Of a stretch of DNA of 64,000 nucleotides, positions 44,248 to 52,205 are shown piece by piece. The stretch comes from Paenibacillus tengchongensis. GTDB lineage: Bacteria > Bacillota > Bacilli > Paenibacillales > Paenibacillaceae. Made by a program: the position numbers and the translations under genes. The notes below the pieces were generated by a model that saw only the letters and a list, made by a program, of their open reading frames with translations, was not told where the DNA came from and searched no databases. The number at the start of each line of letters is the position of its first letter. Positions within the stretch are counted from its first letter, which is position 1. The DNA lies in assembly GCF_008973665.1 (NCBI RefSeq), contig NZ_WACP01000014.1, forward strand, positions 119,284 through 183,283. Direction: 5' to 3'.

Positions 44248-44298
44248 AAGAAGCTGTCTCAAGGCCATGACATCATGGCTGTTTGGACAGCTTCTTTT
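44248..44298 (+). terminator. Intrinsic terminator of the ankyrin-permease operon
   Basis: GAAGAAGCTGTC and GACAGCTTC pair around an inner GCCATGA/TCATGGC stem, ending in CTTCTTTT. Confidence 0.85.
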
Positions 44299-44362
44299 AG
44301 CGTATGGTGTTCGGCTACCGGCTTTAACGGCCGCCCCTGAGGGCAGCCGCGTGGCCGTTCAT

Positions 44363-45013
44363 TTATGATTTACGGGCAGCAAGAATGAACTTCTCCAGTG
44401 CCTCCGTATTCGTAATGCTATGATTGCAGCTTCCGTTGTCCAAGCAGACATAGTGACCGTAGCGGGCAATGTTGTCCTGAGAGGCAAAGGCGGCCTTGGT
44501 CTCCACGGAGAAGAACGCCAGCTCCTGATGCCGGTTGCAGAACAGGCAATATCCCTTCTTGTTGGTCGGAGTAATCCGGCCTTCGATACCCGCAAACTGG
44601 CCGTCACGCGGATAGACAATGAACAGCCGGCCGGTGGCGATATCGGTCCAGCCCAGGTACGTCACATGTCTGAGGTCGATGGAGTCGAGATCGGGAAGCT
44701 TCAGCTTTTTAGTCTTGGGAAACAGCTTCTGAATCTGCTTGGCCGTTATGGCCGGAAACGGAACCACATAGGCTTCCAGATCGTCCAGATACCGCTGGAA
44801 CTCCTGTGCCGTCTCCAGGCTGGAGACTGGCGCGAGCAGCTGCTTCTGTTCCTCTGTCAGTGCGGGAAAGGCAGCAAAGATATTCGTTACGGCAGTCAGC
44901 CTTACGGTTTCCAGCACTTTCCGGTCCGCGACGGTCCGCAGCGTCTTCAGCACAAATTCTGCCTGCTTCTTAATTACGTTCATCTGATGGTTTCTAATAA
45001 ATGGTGTATTCAT
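44363..45013 (-). CDS. FusB/FusC-type EF-G-binding protein
   Basis: A 216-residue protein with the FusB two-domain layout: an N-terminal helical bundle (VIKKQAEFVLKTLRTVADR) and a C-terminal zinc-binding treble-clef fold carrying the four-Cys set, GYCLFCNRHQEL and YVCLDNGSCNHSI. FusB proteins bind elongation factor EF-G and rescue it from ribosomes stalled by fusidic acid; chromosomal relatives exist without proven resistance. Its Shine-Dalgarno AAGGGG (10 bases before the ATG) is buried in a hairpin, and a 17-codon leader ORF ends just upstream, so expression is probably controlled by translational attenuation. Confidence 0.9.
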   Translation of the reverse strand: MNTPFIRNHQMNVIKKQAEFVLKTLRTVADRKVLETVRLTAVTNIFAAFPALTEEQKQLLAPVSSLETAQEFQRYLDDLEAYVVPFPAITAKQIQKLFPKTKKLKLPDLDSIDLRHVTYLGWTDIATGRLFIVYPRDGQFAGIEGRITPTNKKGYCLFCNRHQELAFFSVETKAAFASQDNIARYGHYVCLDNGSCNHSITNTEALEKFILAARKS

Positions 45014-45022
45014 GGATCTTCA

Positions 45023-45055
45023 GCCCCTTATATTTAATGAGTTCTTATAAGGTGC
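45023..45055 (-). promoter_or_regulatory. Hairpin hiding the FusB-type gene's ribosome binding site
   Basis: On the minus strand GCACCTTATA and TATAAGGGGC pair over ten positions with one A-G mismatch and a 13-base loop. The second arm contains the whole AAGGGG site of the 45013 start, so translation should need the hairpin opened. Confidence 0.65.
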
Positions 45056-45066
45056 AAAGCCCGTTA

Positions 45067-45120
45067 TTAGAAACGATAAATTTCAGGTTGGGCGATCAGA
45101 TAGCTCCTCTTCCGCCCCAT
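45067..45120 (-). CDS. Leader peptide of the FusB-type gene, 17 aa
   Basis: ATG at 45118-45120 follows AGGGG by 10 bases and opens MGRKRSYLIAQPEIYRF, ended by two consecutive TAA codons (first at 45067-45069). Its stop is 11 bases before the hairpin that hides the downstream ribosome binding site. A ribosome stalled at the end would cover the hairpin's first arm, the geometry of Erm/Cat-type attenuators. CATGCAAAG and CTCTGCATG around its start could form an alternative stem. Confidence 0.55.
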   Translation of the reverse strand: MGRKRSYLIAQPEIYRF

Positions 45121-45221
45121 GCAAAGTATCGCCCCTGTTCAGGCTCTGCATGAGGACTTCCTAGCCCATGAGCAACACAGCATTGCCAACGGTAAGACCC
45201 CCAATCACATAATATGGGAGA

Positions 45222-45250
45222 AGTATAGCAAAATTGCACGGGTTGTACAA
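45222..45250 (-). promoter_or_regulatory. Promoter of the FusB-type gene
   Basis: Minus-strand TTGTAC (-35, 45245-45250), a 17-base spacer and TATACT (-10, 45222-45227). A start near 45215 gives a leader of about 200 bases before the ATG at 45013. Confidence 0.65.
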
Positions 45251-45263
45251 TTGCGTACCCCGT

Positions 45264-46490
45264 TTATTTTCCGCCAAGCAGCGGTCGGTTCTGCAAATAC
45301 ATCACCAGGTCAGGGCTATGTCCCTCGGTGATCTCTTGCACAATGAGCCTGGAAAGAAGCTGGCTGTACACGGTCCCGTTGTCGCCGTAGGCCAGCAGGA
45401 AATAACAACCCGGATAATCCGGGTATTTTCCGACCAGGGGCACACCATCCGTAATCCCGCCGTAAAAAGCTGCACTGGCATATTCCGCCTTCACCCGAAT
45501 GTCCGGAAACCGCCGGTTAAATTCCGCGATTAATTGATCCTTCTTATGATGCAGCCTGCTGTCCCGGTCCTCCGGAATATCGGTATCGTGGTCGAGGCCG
45601 CCGATGATGACCCGGTTATCTGCGGTGGTGCGGATGTAAATATAGGGCCGTGCGGTTTCCCATAGCAGTGTCCGGTTATACCAGCCCGGGAATTCCGCTA
45701 CCGGCTCCGTAGTGACCGTATAAGTACTTACGAAGGAGGCTTGCTTCTCCTTGCGGATCTCCACATTTTCATAGCCGGCGGCAAAAATAACTGTTCGCGC
45801 ATCGACTGTATGCCCGGTCTTTGTGCGGAGCGTCATCCGCTGCTGATCCCGGTCAAAGCTATGCCCGTTCACCCCGGTATGTTCGAAGACCCAGACGCCT
45901 AGTTCCGATGCATATTGAAGCAGTCCATGCGTGAACTTGAACGGATTGAGTTCACCGTCATTATGGGAATAAATCGCTGCTTCCCGGCTGAAAGGGTACT
46001 GCGCTTCGATCTGCTCCCTGGTCCAGAAATCGATGGCGATGCCGTGTGCTTTTATATATTCATACTCGCTGCGCAGACGCTCTATATCCTCAGGACAGCT
46101 CGCGGAGTATAACGTATCGCGGCGTCTAAATTCGCAGTCTATCGGTGCCCGTGCACAGGCGGCCTCGATCTCGTCAATCGCCTGCTTCAGCAGCTGCAGA
46201 TGCCGTGCGACAAACGCTTCGCCAAAGGTGTGCACAAGGGATGTGAACATCTTTTCGCCTGAATATTGAATAATGGCTGTGTTCGCGCTGGTGCTTCCGC
46301 TGCCGGCAGTGCCCTTCTCCAGTACAACAACCGATAATCCGCTGTCAGCCAGGTAGTACGCACATTGCGCTCCGGAGCTTCCCCCGCCGATGATAGCCAC
46401 GTCGCAGGTGATATTCTCTTGCAAGGCCGGGTATGCGGGAGCTTCCGGTAAGGTAACCGGCCAATAATAAGTGCCTGATTGTAAGTTCAT
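45264..46490 (-). CDS. FAD-dependent oxidoreductase (DAO family)
   Basis: A 408-residue FAD enzyme: the dinucleotide-binding motif VAIIGGGSSGAQCAYYLAD followed by VVVLEKGTAGSGSTSANTAI, and late GITDGVPLVGKYPDYPGCYF and AYGDNGTVYSQLLSRLIV, typical of glycine oxidase/GlpO-like enzymes. It oxidises an amine or amino acid; the substrate is unknown. GGAGGGT lies 6 bases before the ATG at 46490; the upstream ATG overlaps that site. It is transcribed toward the FusB promoter without an obvious terminator. Confidence 0.88.
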   Translation of the reverse strand: MNLQSGTYYWPVTLPEAPAYPALQENITCDVAIIGGGSSGAQCAYYLADSGLSVVVLEKGTAGSGSTSANTAIIQYSGEKMFTSLVHTFGEAFVARHLQLLKQAIDEIEAACARAPIDCEFRRRDTLYSASCPEDIERLRSEYEYIKAHGIAIDFWTREQIEAQYPFSREAAIYSHNDGELNPFKFTHGLLQYASELGVWVFEHTGVNGHSFDRDQQRMTLRTKTGHTVDARTVIFAAGYENVEIRKEKQASFVSTYTVTTEPVAEFPGWYNRTLLWETARPYIYIRTTADNRVIIGGLDHDTDIPEDRDSRLHHKKDQLIAEFNRRFPDIRVKAEYASAAFYGGITDGVPLVGKYPDYPGCYFLLAYGDNGTVYSQLLSRLIVQEITEGHSPDLVMYLQNRPLLGGK

Positions 46491-46655
46491 GATACCCTCC
46501 ACCATTTCTTAGACTGTGCGTTAGTATTTCCCCGGACGAAGCTGCTATACAAATTTATGTACTCCCCGGATACCGCTAGACTATAAACCATACAGTTAAA
46601 GATAGACGAGGAAGTTAATCTTTTCTTTGCCTTTAAAAGGTAAATATAATCTTAG

Positions 46656-46684
46656 TTGACACGATGTACCAGTTTTGTTATGGT
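46656..46684 (+). promoter_or_regulatory. Promoter of the 46770-47280 operon
   Basis: TTGACA (46656-46661), 17 bases, TATGGT (46679-46684). A start near 46691 would place the stable hairpin at 46694-46724 at the very 5' end of the transcript. Confidence 0.55.
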
Positions 46685-46693
46685 CATGATGTG

Positions 46694-46724
46694 AGACATT
46701 TTATCCGCTGCGGATGAAATGTCT
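46694..46724 (+). promoter_or_regulatory. Stable 5' leader hairpin
   Basis: AGACATTTTATCCG and CGGATGAAATGTCT pair over 14 positions (one wobble) around a three-base loop. It is not followed by a T-run, so it is probably an mRNA-stabilising or regulatory structure rather than a terminator. Confidence 0.55.
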
Positions 46725-46769
46725 TTCGTTCATGCGGGTTTATAAAATCTAATTCCAGGAGGTACATGT

Positions 46770-46841
46770 ATGAGCATGGTTTCGTTAGTTATGATTGTAA
46801 AGCGTATAGGTAAAGGGGATCCGATCTACTATGAACCATAG
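46770..46841 (+). CDS. 23-codon ORF overlapping the GreA/Rnk-like gene
   Basis: ATG at 46770 lies 7 bases after a perfect AGGAGG (46757-46762). It encodes a short hydrophobic, then basic peptide (MSMVSLVMIVKRIGKGDPI plus four residues) and stops at 46839-46841, 11 bases inside the next gene. The next gene's own site (AAGGGG) is 13 or more bases from its ATG, so its translation may depend on termination of this ORF. A coupling or leader role is inferred. Confidence 0.5.
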   Translation: MSMVSLVMIVKRIGKGDPIYYEP

Positions 46842-47280
46842 TCTTCTGCTGCAAGGGCCAAAGGTGCAGCTGCTGAACCAGCTGCTGTTTTTCGATGAAG
46901 GATTAGCGTCTTTTTTGAGCGGATATTACCCTGAGCCGGGTCCGGAGCGTCTGCTCGTGGAGCGTATCTTAAAGCAGTACACCTCGGTTGTCGAAAGCAT
47001 TCTCCAGACGTTTTCGATGACCAGCCTGCAATCCTGTGCGCTCATTGGCAGTCATGTCACTGTTTCCTATCCGGATGAAGGCGACTTTGTGGAGTCGTAT
47101 ACCATTGTTTTTCCGGGTGAGGCCGATCCGGACCGCAATTATATCTCCTTCCTCTCTCCTATGGGGATGCAGCTCCTGATGGCCAAACCCCGGGAAACGC
47201 TTGAACTGGAGATTCCATCGGGAACGCTTTCTGTTTATGTGCAGGACATCCGCTATCATTGCAGCGAAATATCGGACTGA
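46831..47280 (+). CDS. GreA/Rnk-like transcription factor homologue
   Basis: A 149-residue protein. Residues about 70-145 fit the FKBP-like C-terminal domain of GreA/GreB and Rnk: ALIGSHVTVSYPDEGDF, ESYTIVFPGEADPDRNYISF, LSPMGMQLLMAKPRETLELE, PSGTLSVYVQDIRY. The N-terminal part is shorter than the GreA coiled coil, more like Rnk. Such proteins act in the RNA polymerase secondary channel. It is coupled to the 23-codon ORF and ends at a bidirectional terminator. HelD, also an RNA polymerase factor, lies just beyond. Confidence 0.75.
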   Translation: MNHSLLLQGPKVQLLNQLLFFDEGLASFLSGYYPEPGPERLLVERILKQYTSVVESILQTFSMTSLQSCALIGSHVTVSYPDEGDFVESYTIVFPGEADPDRNYISFLSPMGMQLLMAKPRETLELEIPSGTLSVYVQDIRYHCSEISD

Positions 47281-47302
47281 GATCGGACAAACGCAGTTGA
47301 GT

Positions 47303-47359
47303 AAAAAATGCCGGGCATCCATTCTCCAATGACAGGAGAATGGATACCCGGCTATTTTT
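47303..47359. terminator. Bidirectional intrinsic terminator
   Basis: GCCGGGCATCCATTCTCC and GGAGAATGGATACCCGGC form a long stem with one mismatch; an A-run precedes it and TATTTTTG follows. It separates the GreA/Rnk-like gene from tlp. Confidence 0.9.
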
Positions 47360-47376
47360 GTGCACACCGGCTGCAG

Positions 47377-47601
47377 CTATTCCTGCGAATGTGCAGCCTC
47401 GTCTTTGACTTCTTCGCGGAAGCCTTCGACGGCTCTTTTCCGGCGTTCATTCTTCTCTTCGATCTGCTGCCGCTCCCGGCTGCTGATCTCTGATGAAAAT
47501 TCATTCAGATAATCTTCTGCTTCATGCAGATTCTGCTGGGTATTCTGGATACTGTTCTGCAAATGTGCTACGTTATCTGCACGGTTATCGGGTTTAGCCA
47601 T
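47377..47601 (-). CDS. tlp: Small acid-soluble spore protein Tlp
   Basis: A 74-residue protein matching Tlp: MAKPDNRADNVAHLQNSIQ at the N-terminus, EEKNERRKRAVEGFREEVKD near the end. Tlp is a minor spore-core protein of unclear role. AGGAGG lies 12 bases before the ATG. It is probably expressed in the forespore (family knowledge). It follows HelD on the same strand by 72 bp without a visible terminator. Confidence 0.92.
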   Translation of the reverse strand: MAKPDNRADNVAHLQNSIQNTQQNLHEAEDYLNEFSSEISSRERQQIEEKNERRKRAVEGFREEVKDEAAHSQE

Positions 47602-47673
47602 GCGGGGTTCGCCTCCTAATTACTGTGCGCAGGACGGTGCGCCATGGTTTAGATTGAACGCAGGGCGGCCTTT

Positions 47674-50100
47674 TTATGCGTCTTTTTCAAACAGAAAATC
47701 ATCGACCCCCTCAAGATATGGCGTCCATTGCCCTGCAGCGTACAACTGAAGGTGATGCATAGCGCGGGTGCAGGCGGTGTAGAACAGCTTCCGTTCACTC
47801 TCCAGTGCATACACAGCCGCCGAGGCATCATAGATCAGGACAGCGTCGAACTCCACTCCCTTGGCAAGATATGCGGGAATCACAACTGTCCCCTTCTCGA
47901 AGGTAAGCGTATCTTTATTCACCAGCCGCAGCTTTCCGGCTCCCTCCTGCGTTAAGACTTCATAAGCTTCCCGGCTTTCAGCCGCCGTCTTCGTGATTAC
48001 GGCGATGGTATCATAGCCCTCTGCCTGTAGGCGCCCGATATCAGCAAGCATTTGCACCGCTCTACTCTCTCCGTCCTTGACGCTGATGAGCTGCGGTTTC
48101 TTGCCGTGCCGGTCAAATGGTACGATCCCGGCGCCTTCCGGAAGCAGCGATTTCGTAAACTCCACGATTTCCCGGGTCGACCGGTAGCTCCGGTTGAACC
48201 GGACCAGCCGCGTGTCCTTCTCGCCGAACAACGGGATCAGCGGAGAATCCGCTTCCTGCAGTTCAGTCGCCTGCGGAAAGATCGCCTGGCTGAAATCGCC
48301 CAGCACAGTCATGCGGGCGCGGGGGAACAGCTTCCTCAGGAACATGAACTGGAAGGGTGAATAATCCTGTGCTTCATCGATAAACAGATGGCGCACCTGC
48401 GTGTTCGTCCGGGTCCCCTCAATCAGATCTTTCAAATACAGAAACGGTGTAGCATCTTCATAATAGAGTTCACCCCGATCGAGCTTCTCCAGCGTCTGGC
48501 TGCAGATCTCCGGCCAGCTGAGAGGAATCCCGCTTTCCTCCATCAACGTTTCCAGTGCAGGCACGCCGCTGAACAATTGCCGGTACAGCCCTTTCAGATC
48601 AATGAACGACAACTGTTTCACTTCCTGCCGCAGCGGACGGAAGCTTGCTTTTACCACATTGCGCCGTAATATCTGTTCTTCCTTCTCTCCAAGACCGAAG
48701 TCAAATTCATCATTTCCGTTCTCAGACGAATCTTCGTATGCATCGGCATACTGGTCATTGAAGCGGATTACGGCTTCTTCCTTCTCATATTGTCTGCGCA
48801 GCTCCGTATAGGCTTCCGTATAGTCGTCGATATCCAGAAAATCCAGCTCCTCCTGCACCCAGTCGGCCTGCCGTTCCGCCCGCTCCAGACCCGTCAGCTC
48901 GTGCAGCAGCCATTGCCGCAGAAGAACAATGCGGTTAGCCAGACGGATGGAGCTTTCATAGCTGTAGAATTGCTGCCTGATCTGATCCTCCGTAACCAGC
49001 TCACGCTCCCGGTAACGGATACTGTGAAACAGCATTCCGTCATCAAGGAGCCATGTGGCATATTGCTCCAGCGCCTCAAGGAACAGCCCGGATGCTTTGA
49101 ACTGAATAGCCTGAAGACGCACCTGAGCCTCGTCAGTTCCGCCGGAGGCAAGCAGATATTCGATTTGCCCGAAAGGGTCCTCCAGCACCAGGGAATCGCC
49201 CAGCCAATATTCCAGATATTCATAGAATGTGGTCTGCTGCATATTCTCTTCACCCAGCTCCGGCAAGACAGTGGATACATAACTGTTGAACATCGGGTTC
49301 GGCGAGAACAGCACCATTTGGTCTGCCCGCAGGCTTTCCCGATTCTTGTAGAGGAGATAGGCTACGCGCTGCAAGGCAGCCGAGGTTTTACCGCTGCCTG
49401 CGGCTCCTTGCACAATCAGCATCCGGCTATGGTCGTCACGGATAATGGCGTTTTGCTCCCGCTGAATGGTCGCAACAATGCTCTTCATCTGAGCGTCCGC
49501 ACCTTTGCCGAGCACCTGCTGAAGCAGTTCGTCGCCGATGGTTAAGCTTGTGTCGAAGACATGCTGCAGCTGACCTTTACGAATCTGAAATTGCCGCTTC
49601 AGCGTCATCGTTCCCTCAATCCGTCCGCCGGGTGTTTCGTAGGCAGCGTCTCCGGGAAGATGGTCATAGTACATACTGGCGATTGGCGTCCGCCAGTCGT
49701 AGACGAGGAAATCCAATCCTACCCTGTCCGCCAGGGAGGAAACTCCGATGTAGATCTGTTCGTTTGCCGGCAGACCGTCTTCCCGGAAATCGATGCGCCC
49801 GAAATAAGGCGCGGGCAGCAGTCGATGCATGCTCTTCCAGCGCTGCAGCCGGATCCGGTGGCTGCGCTCCCTTTCGGACAGGAGCGCCTCCTGCTGTTTA
49901 ATGCTGTAGAAGGTTTCCTCGAAATCCTCGTCCGTGCTGGTATTAACTGTGACTTCCTCCCAGAACCGCCTGCGGATATCCGTCACTTGTTCATGAAGCC
50001 CGCTGACCTGCGGATCAAGCTCTGCGATGGCTTCCCGTACTCTGGCCAATACCAAGTCCAGCCATTCCTGCTCTTGCCGCCAATCTTTTGCATCAATCAT
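47674..50100 (-). CDS. helD: RNA polymerase recycling motor ATPase HelD
   Basis: An 808-residue UvrD-like superfamily I ATPase. It opens with a long coiled-coil arm (about residues 1-100) and carries Walker A GAAGSGKTSAALQRVAYLLY, motif II in HLFIDEAQDYSPFQF, motif IV-like RFNRSYRSTREIVEF and the C-terminal FYTACTRAMHHLQLY. HelD enters RNA polymerase channels and releases stalled complexes. It starts at the ATG at 50100, 12 bases after AAGGAG; a longer TTG start exists. TATAAT at 50182-50187 (minus) is a likely -10, but the -35 is poor. Confidence 0.93.
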   Translation of the reverse strand: MIDAKDWRQEQEWLDLVLARVREAIAELDPQVSGLHEQVTDIRRRFWEEVTVNTSTDEDFEETFYSIKQQEALLSERERSHRIRLQRWKSMHRLLPAPYFGRIDFREDGLPANEQIYIGVSSLADRVGLDFLVYDWRTPIASMYYDHLPGDAAYETPGGRIEGTMTLKRQFQIRKGQLQHVFDTSLTIGDELLQQVLGKGADAQMKSIVATIQREQNAIIRDDHSRMLIVQGAAGSGKTSAALQRVAYLLYKNRESLRADQMVLFSPNPMFNSYVSTVLPELGEENMQQTTFYEYLEYWLGDSLVLEDPFGQIEYLLASGGTDEAQVRLQAIQFKASGLFLEALEQYATWLLDDGMLFHSIRYRERELVTEDQIRQQFYSYESSIRLANRIVLLRQWLLHELTGLERAERQADWVQEELDFLDIDDYTEAYTELRRQYEKEEAVIRFNDQYADAYEDSSENGNDEFDFGLGEKEEQILRRNVVKASFRPLRQEVKQLSFIDLKGLYRQLFSGVPALETLMEESGIPLSWPEICSQTLEKLDRGELYYEDATPFLYLKDLIEGTRTNTQVRHLFIDEAQDYSPFQFMFLRKLFPRARMTVLGDFSQAIFPQATELQEADSPLIPLFGEKDTRLVRFNRSYRSTREIVEFTKSLLPEGAGIVPFDRHGKKPQLISVKDGESRAVQMLADIGRLQAEGYDTIAVITKTAAESREAYEVLTQEGAGKLRLVNKDTLTFEKGTVVIPAYLAKGVEFDAVLIYDASAAVYALESERKLFYTACTRAMHHLQLYAAGQWTPYLEGVDDFLFEKDA

Positions 50101-50291
50101 TCTGCCGGCACACTCCTTATTCAAATTCTGCAGCAAAACAACAAATTCAATCCCCTTGACAGACAGCCATTCGTCATGCTAAGATTATAGAGTAAATAAA
50201 ATGTTACACTTATGTTTTTATGTGCATTATTCGGCGCTAGTTCCTCGATTGTATCACGATGGTCTTTTAATAGCAATATTTGAAAATACAT

Positions 50292-50319
50292 AAAGAACCG
50301 GCATTCCTGCCGGTTCTTT
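50292..50319 (-). terminator. Intrinsic terminator of the SDR gene
   Basis: AAAGAACCGGCA (50292-50303) and TGCCGGTTCTTT (50308-50319) are a perfect 12-bp stem with loop TTCC and A/T flanks. Confidence 0.85.
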
Positions 50320-50357
50320 TCTTGTTGCGCTATGGACGATGTTAATAATCAGTAAGC

Positions 50358-51095
50358 TTAATTAAATCCGCCGTTTACCCGGAGCGTTTGTCCGGTAATC
50401 CAGCGCGACCGATCGCTGACCAGCAGCTCAACGGCATTGGCAATATCCTCCGGCTCACCCAGCCGGCCGAACGCATTCATGCGCCGGAAGGAATCGACCA
50501 GCTCGGGGGACTTGCCGCTCAGGAACAGTTCGGTGGATACCTGGCCGGGGGCAATGCAGTTAATTACGATATCTTTCGGGCCGAATTCCTTGGCCAGCTG
50601 ACGCGTCAATTGTTCTACGGCACCCTTGGTTGCCGCATATACACTGTAAGTCGGAAGCATCGCTCCCGATACAGAGGTCGAGAAATTAATGATCGTTCCT
50701 CCGGCTCCCATGAATTTCATCGCTTGCTGACAGGCAAAATACGTACCTTTCACATTAACGGCAAAATGCCGGTCGTAAAGCTCCTCTGTCACTTCCGCAA
50801 GAGGCACGCACTCCATAATTCCGGCGTTGTTAATAAGTATGTCCACCTGTCCGAAAGCTTCCATAGCCCCGGCAAACAGAGCCTCGACTTCCCGCACTAT
50901 CGCTACATCTCCCCTTATGGCAACCGCCTCACCGCCGGACTGCCTGATCACCTCCGTAACCTCCAGTGCTTTGGCTTCATTGGCGGCATAATTGACTACG
51001 ACCCTGGCTCCGGACCGGGCCAGCTGGATGGCAATCTGCCGTCCGATTCCCCGCGATGCTCCGGTGACTATTGCGACTTTACCTTCTAAATTCAT
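50358..51095 (-). CDS. SDR-family oxidoreductase (FabG-like)
   Basis: A 245-residue short-chain dehydrogenase: TGASRGIGRQIAIQL, INNAGIMECVP, the catalytic serine in INFSTSVSGAM and YAATKGAVEQL. NAD(P) preference is unclear (VVVNYAANEAKAL after strand 2). AAGGGAG precedes the ATG. It is divergent from the AraC gene at 51274, which probably controls it. Confidence 0.92.
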   Translation of the reverse strand: MNLEGKVAIVTGASRGIGRQIAIQLARSGARVVVNYAANEAKALEVTEVIRQSGGEAVAIRGDVAIVREVEALFAGAMEAFGQVDILINNAGIMECVPLAEVTEELYDRHFAVNVKGTYFACQQAMKFMGAGGTIINFSTSVSGAMLPTYSVYAATKGAVEQLTRQLAKEFGPKDIVINCIAPGQVSTELFLSGKSPELVDSFRRMNAFGRLGEPEDIANAVELLVSDRSRWITGQTLRVNGGFN

Positions 51096-51273
51096 GCGTA
51101 TCCGCTCCCTTGTCCTATTCTATAGCCGCCGCCGGGTTAGGCTGAACGGCCTGTTAGCATTAGTATAAGCAAAAGCTGCTTTTCCCTGGTAGCCCGCCCC
51201 TATTCCGTTCTTGCCTATTCCTCTTCGGGATGGGTATGATAAGGTCAATCCGTTTATTACTGGAGGTCTGCTA

Positions 51274-52200
51274 ATGCACAGCATCACTGAACACCAAAGC
51301 ATGGAAACGGCGCTGAAGCAGCTCACCGGGCTCCTGCGCAGGCATATTCCGGCAACGGGCACGCACCCCACTGCTATTCCCTCCCTGACGCTGATGGCTG
51401 CCGAGCAGCTGTCGGAGCCGATGGAGTCCGTCTATAAGCCTTCCATTTGCGTTGTGGCTCAAGGGGCCAAGACTGCCACGCTGGCCGGCCGGACTTTCCG
51501 GTACGATCCTTCGGCTTATCTGATTACTTCGGTCGAGCTTCCGGTCATCGGCAGAGTCATTGAAGCTTCGCCGGAGAAGCCTTATTTGAGCCTGAAATTA
51601 AGCTTTGATACGGACATGATCCTGGATATTATCCAAACGATGGAAGAACCCGACGGCCCGCCGGCAGAACCCGGCGGTATCAGTACCAACGCTGCCTCCA
51701 AACCGCTGCTGGAAGCCATCGTGCGCCTGGTGCAGCTGCTGGATACCCCGCAGGACATCCCGGTGCTGTCGCCGCTCTTCATCCGCGAGATTCTATACCG
51801 GATTTTGCAGAGTGAACAAGGGCTGCAGCTTCGCCAATTCGCCGTCATTGGCAGCTATGCGCACAATATCTCCTTGGCCATCAGGCAGATTAACCGGGAC
51901 TACAACCGGCCGTTTGCCGTCGAAGCGCTGGCGCGGTCCGTCCAGATGAGCGCTTCCGCTTTTCACAAACATTTTAAACGGATTACGGCAATGAGTCCTT
52001 TGCAATACCAGAAGACCGTGCGGCTCCAGGAAGCCCGGCGGCTTATGCTGACGGAAGCGGTACAGGCTGCAGATGCGGCTTACCTTGTCGGCTATGAGAG
52101 CCCGTCCCAGTTCAGCCGGGAATATGCCCGAATGTACGGGCGGCCGCCGCAGCAGGATGTTCAGGCGTTGCAGCAACAAAAGACCAAGCCATTGGAGTGA
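51274..52200 (+). CDS. AraC-family transcriptional regulator (AraC_N type)
   Basis: A 308-residue regulator. The N-terminal domain is of the AraC_N group (ESVYKPSICVVAQGAKTATL, YLITSVELPVIGRVIEA), common in regulators of SDR/AKR genes. The C-terminal HTH pair is RSVQMSASAFHKHFKRITAM and AAYLVGYESPSQFSREYAR. GGAGGT lies 6 bases before the ATG at 51274. It faces the SDR gene and ends 5 bp before the response-regulator gene, so the two-component genes may be read through from it. Confidence 0.9.
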   Translation: MHSITEHQSMETALKQLTGLLRRHIPATGTHPTAIPSLTLMAAEQLSEPMESVYKPSICVVAQGAKTATLAGRTFRYDPSAYLITSVELPVIGRVIEASPEKPYLSLKLSFDTDMILDIIQTMEEPDGPPAEPGGISTNAASKPLLEAIVRLVQLLDTPQDIPVLSPLFIREILYRILQSEQGLQLRQFAVIGSYAHNISLAIRQINRDYNRPFAVEALARSVQMSASAFHKHFKRITAMSPLQYQKTVRLQEARRLMLTEAVQAADAAYLVGYESPSQFSREYARMYGRPPQQDVQALQQQKTKPLE

Positions 52201-52205
52201 ATGCG

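Noticed and set aside
50101..50175. Short leader ORF before helD (TTG start)
   Set aside because: Start spacing is poor, the frame is only a few codons and no pairing with the helD ribosome binding site was found.
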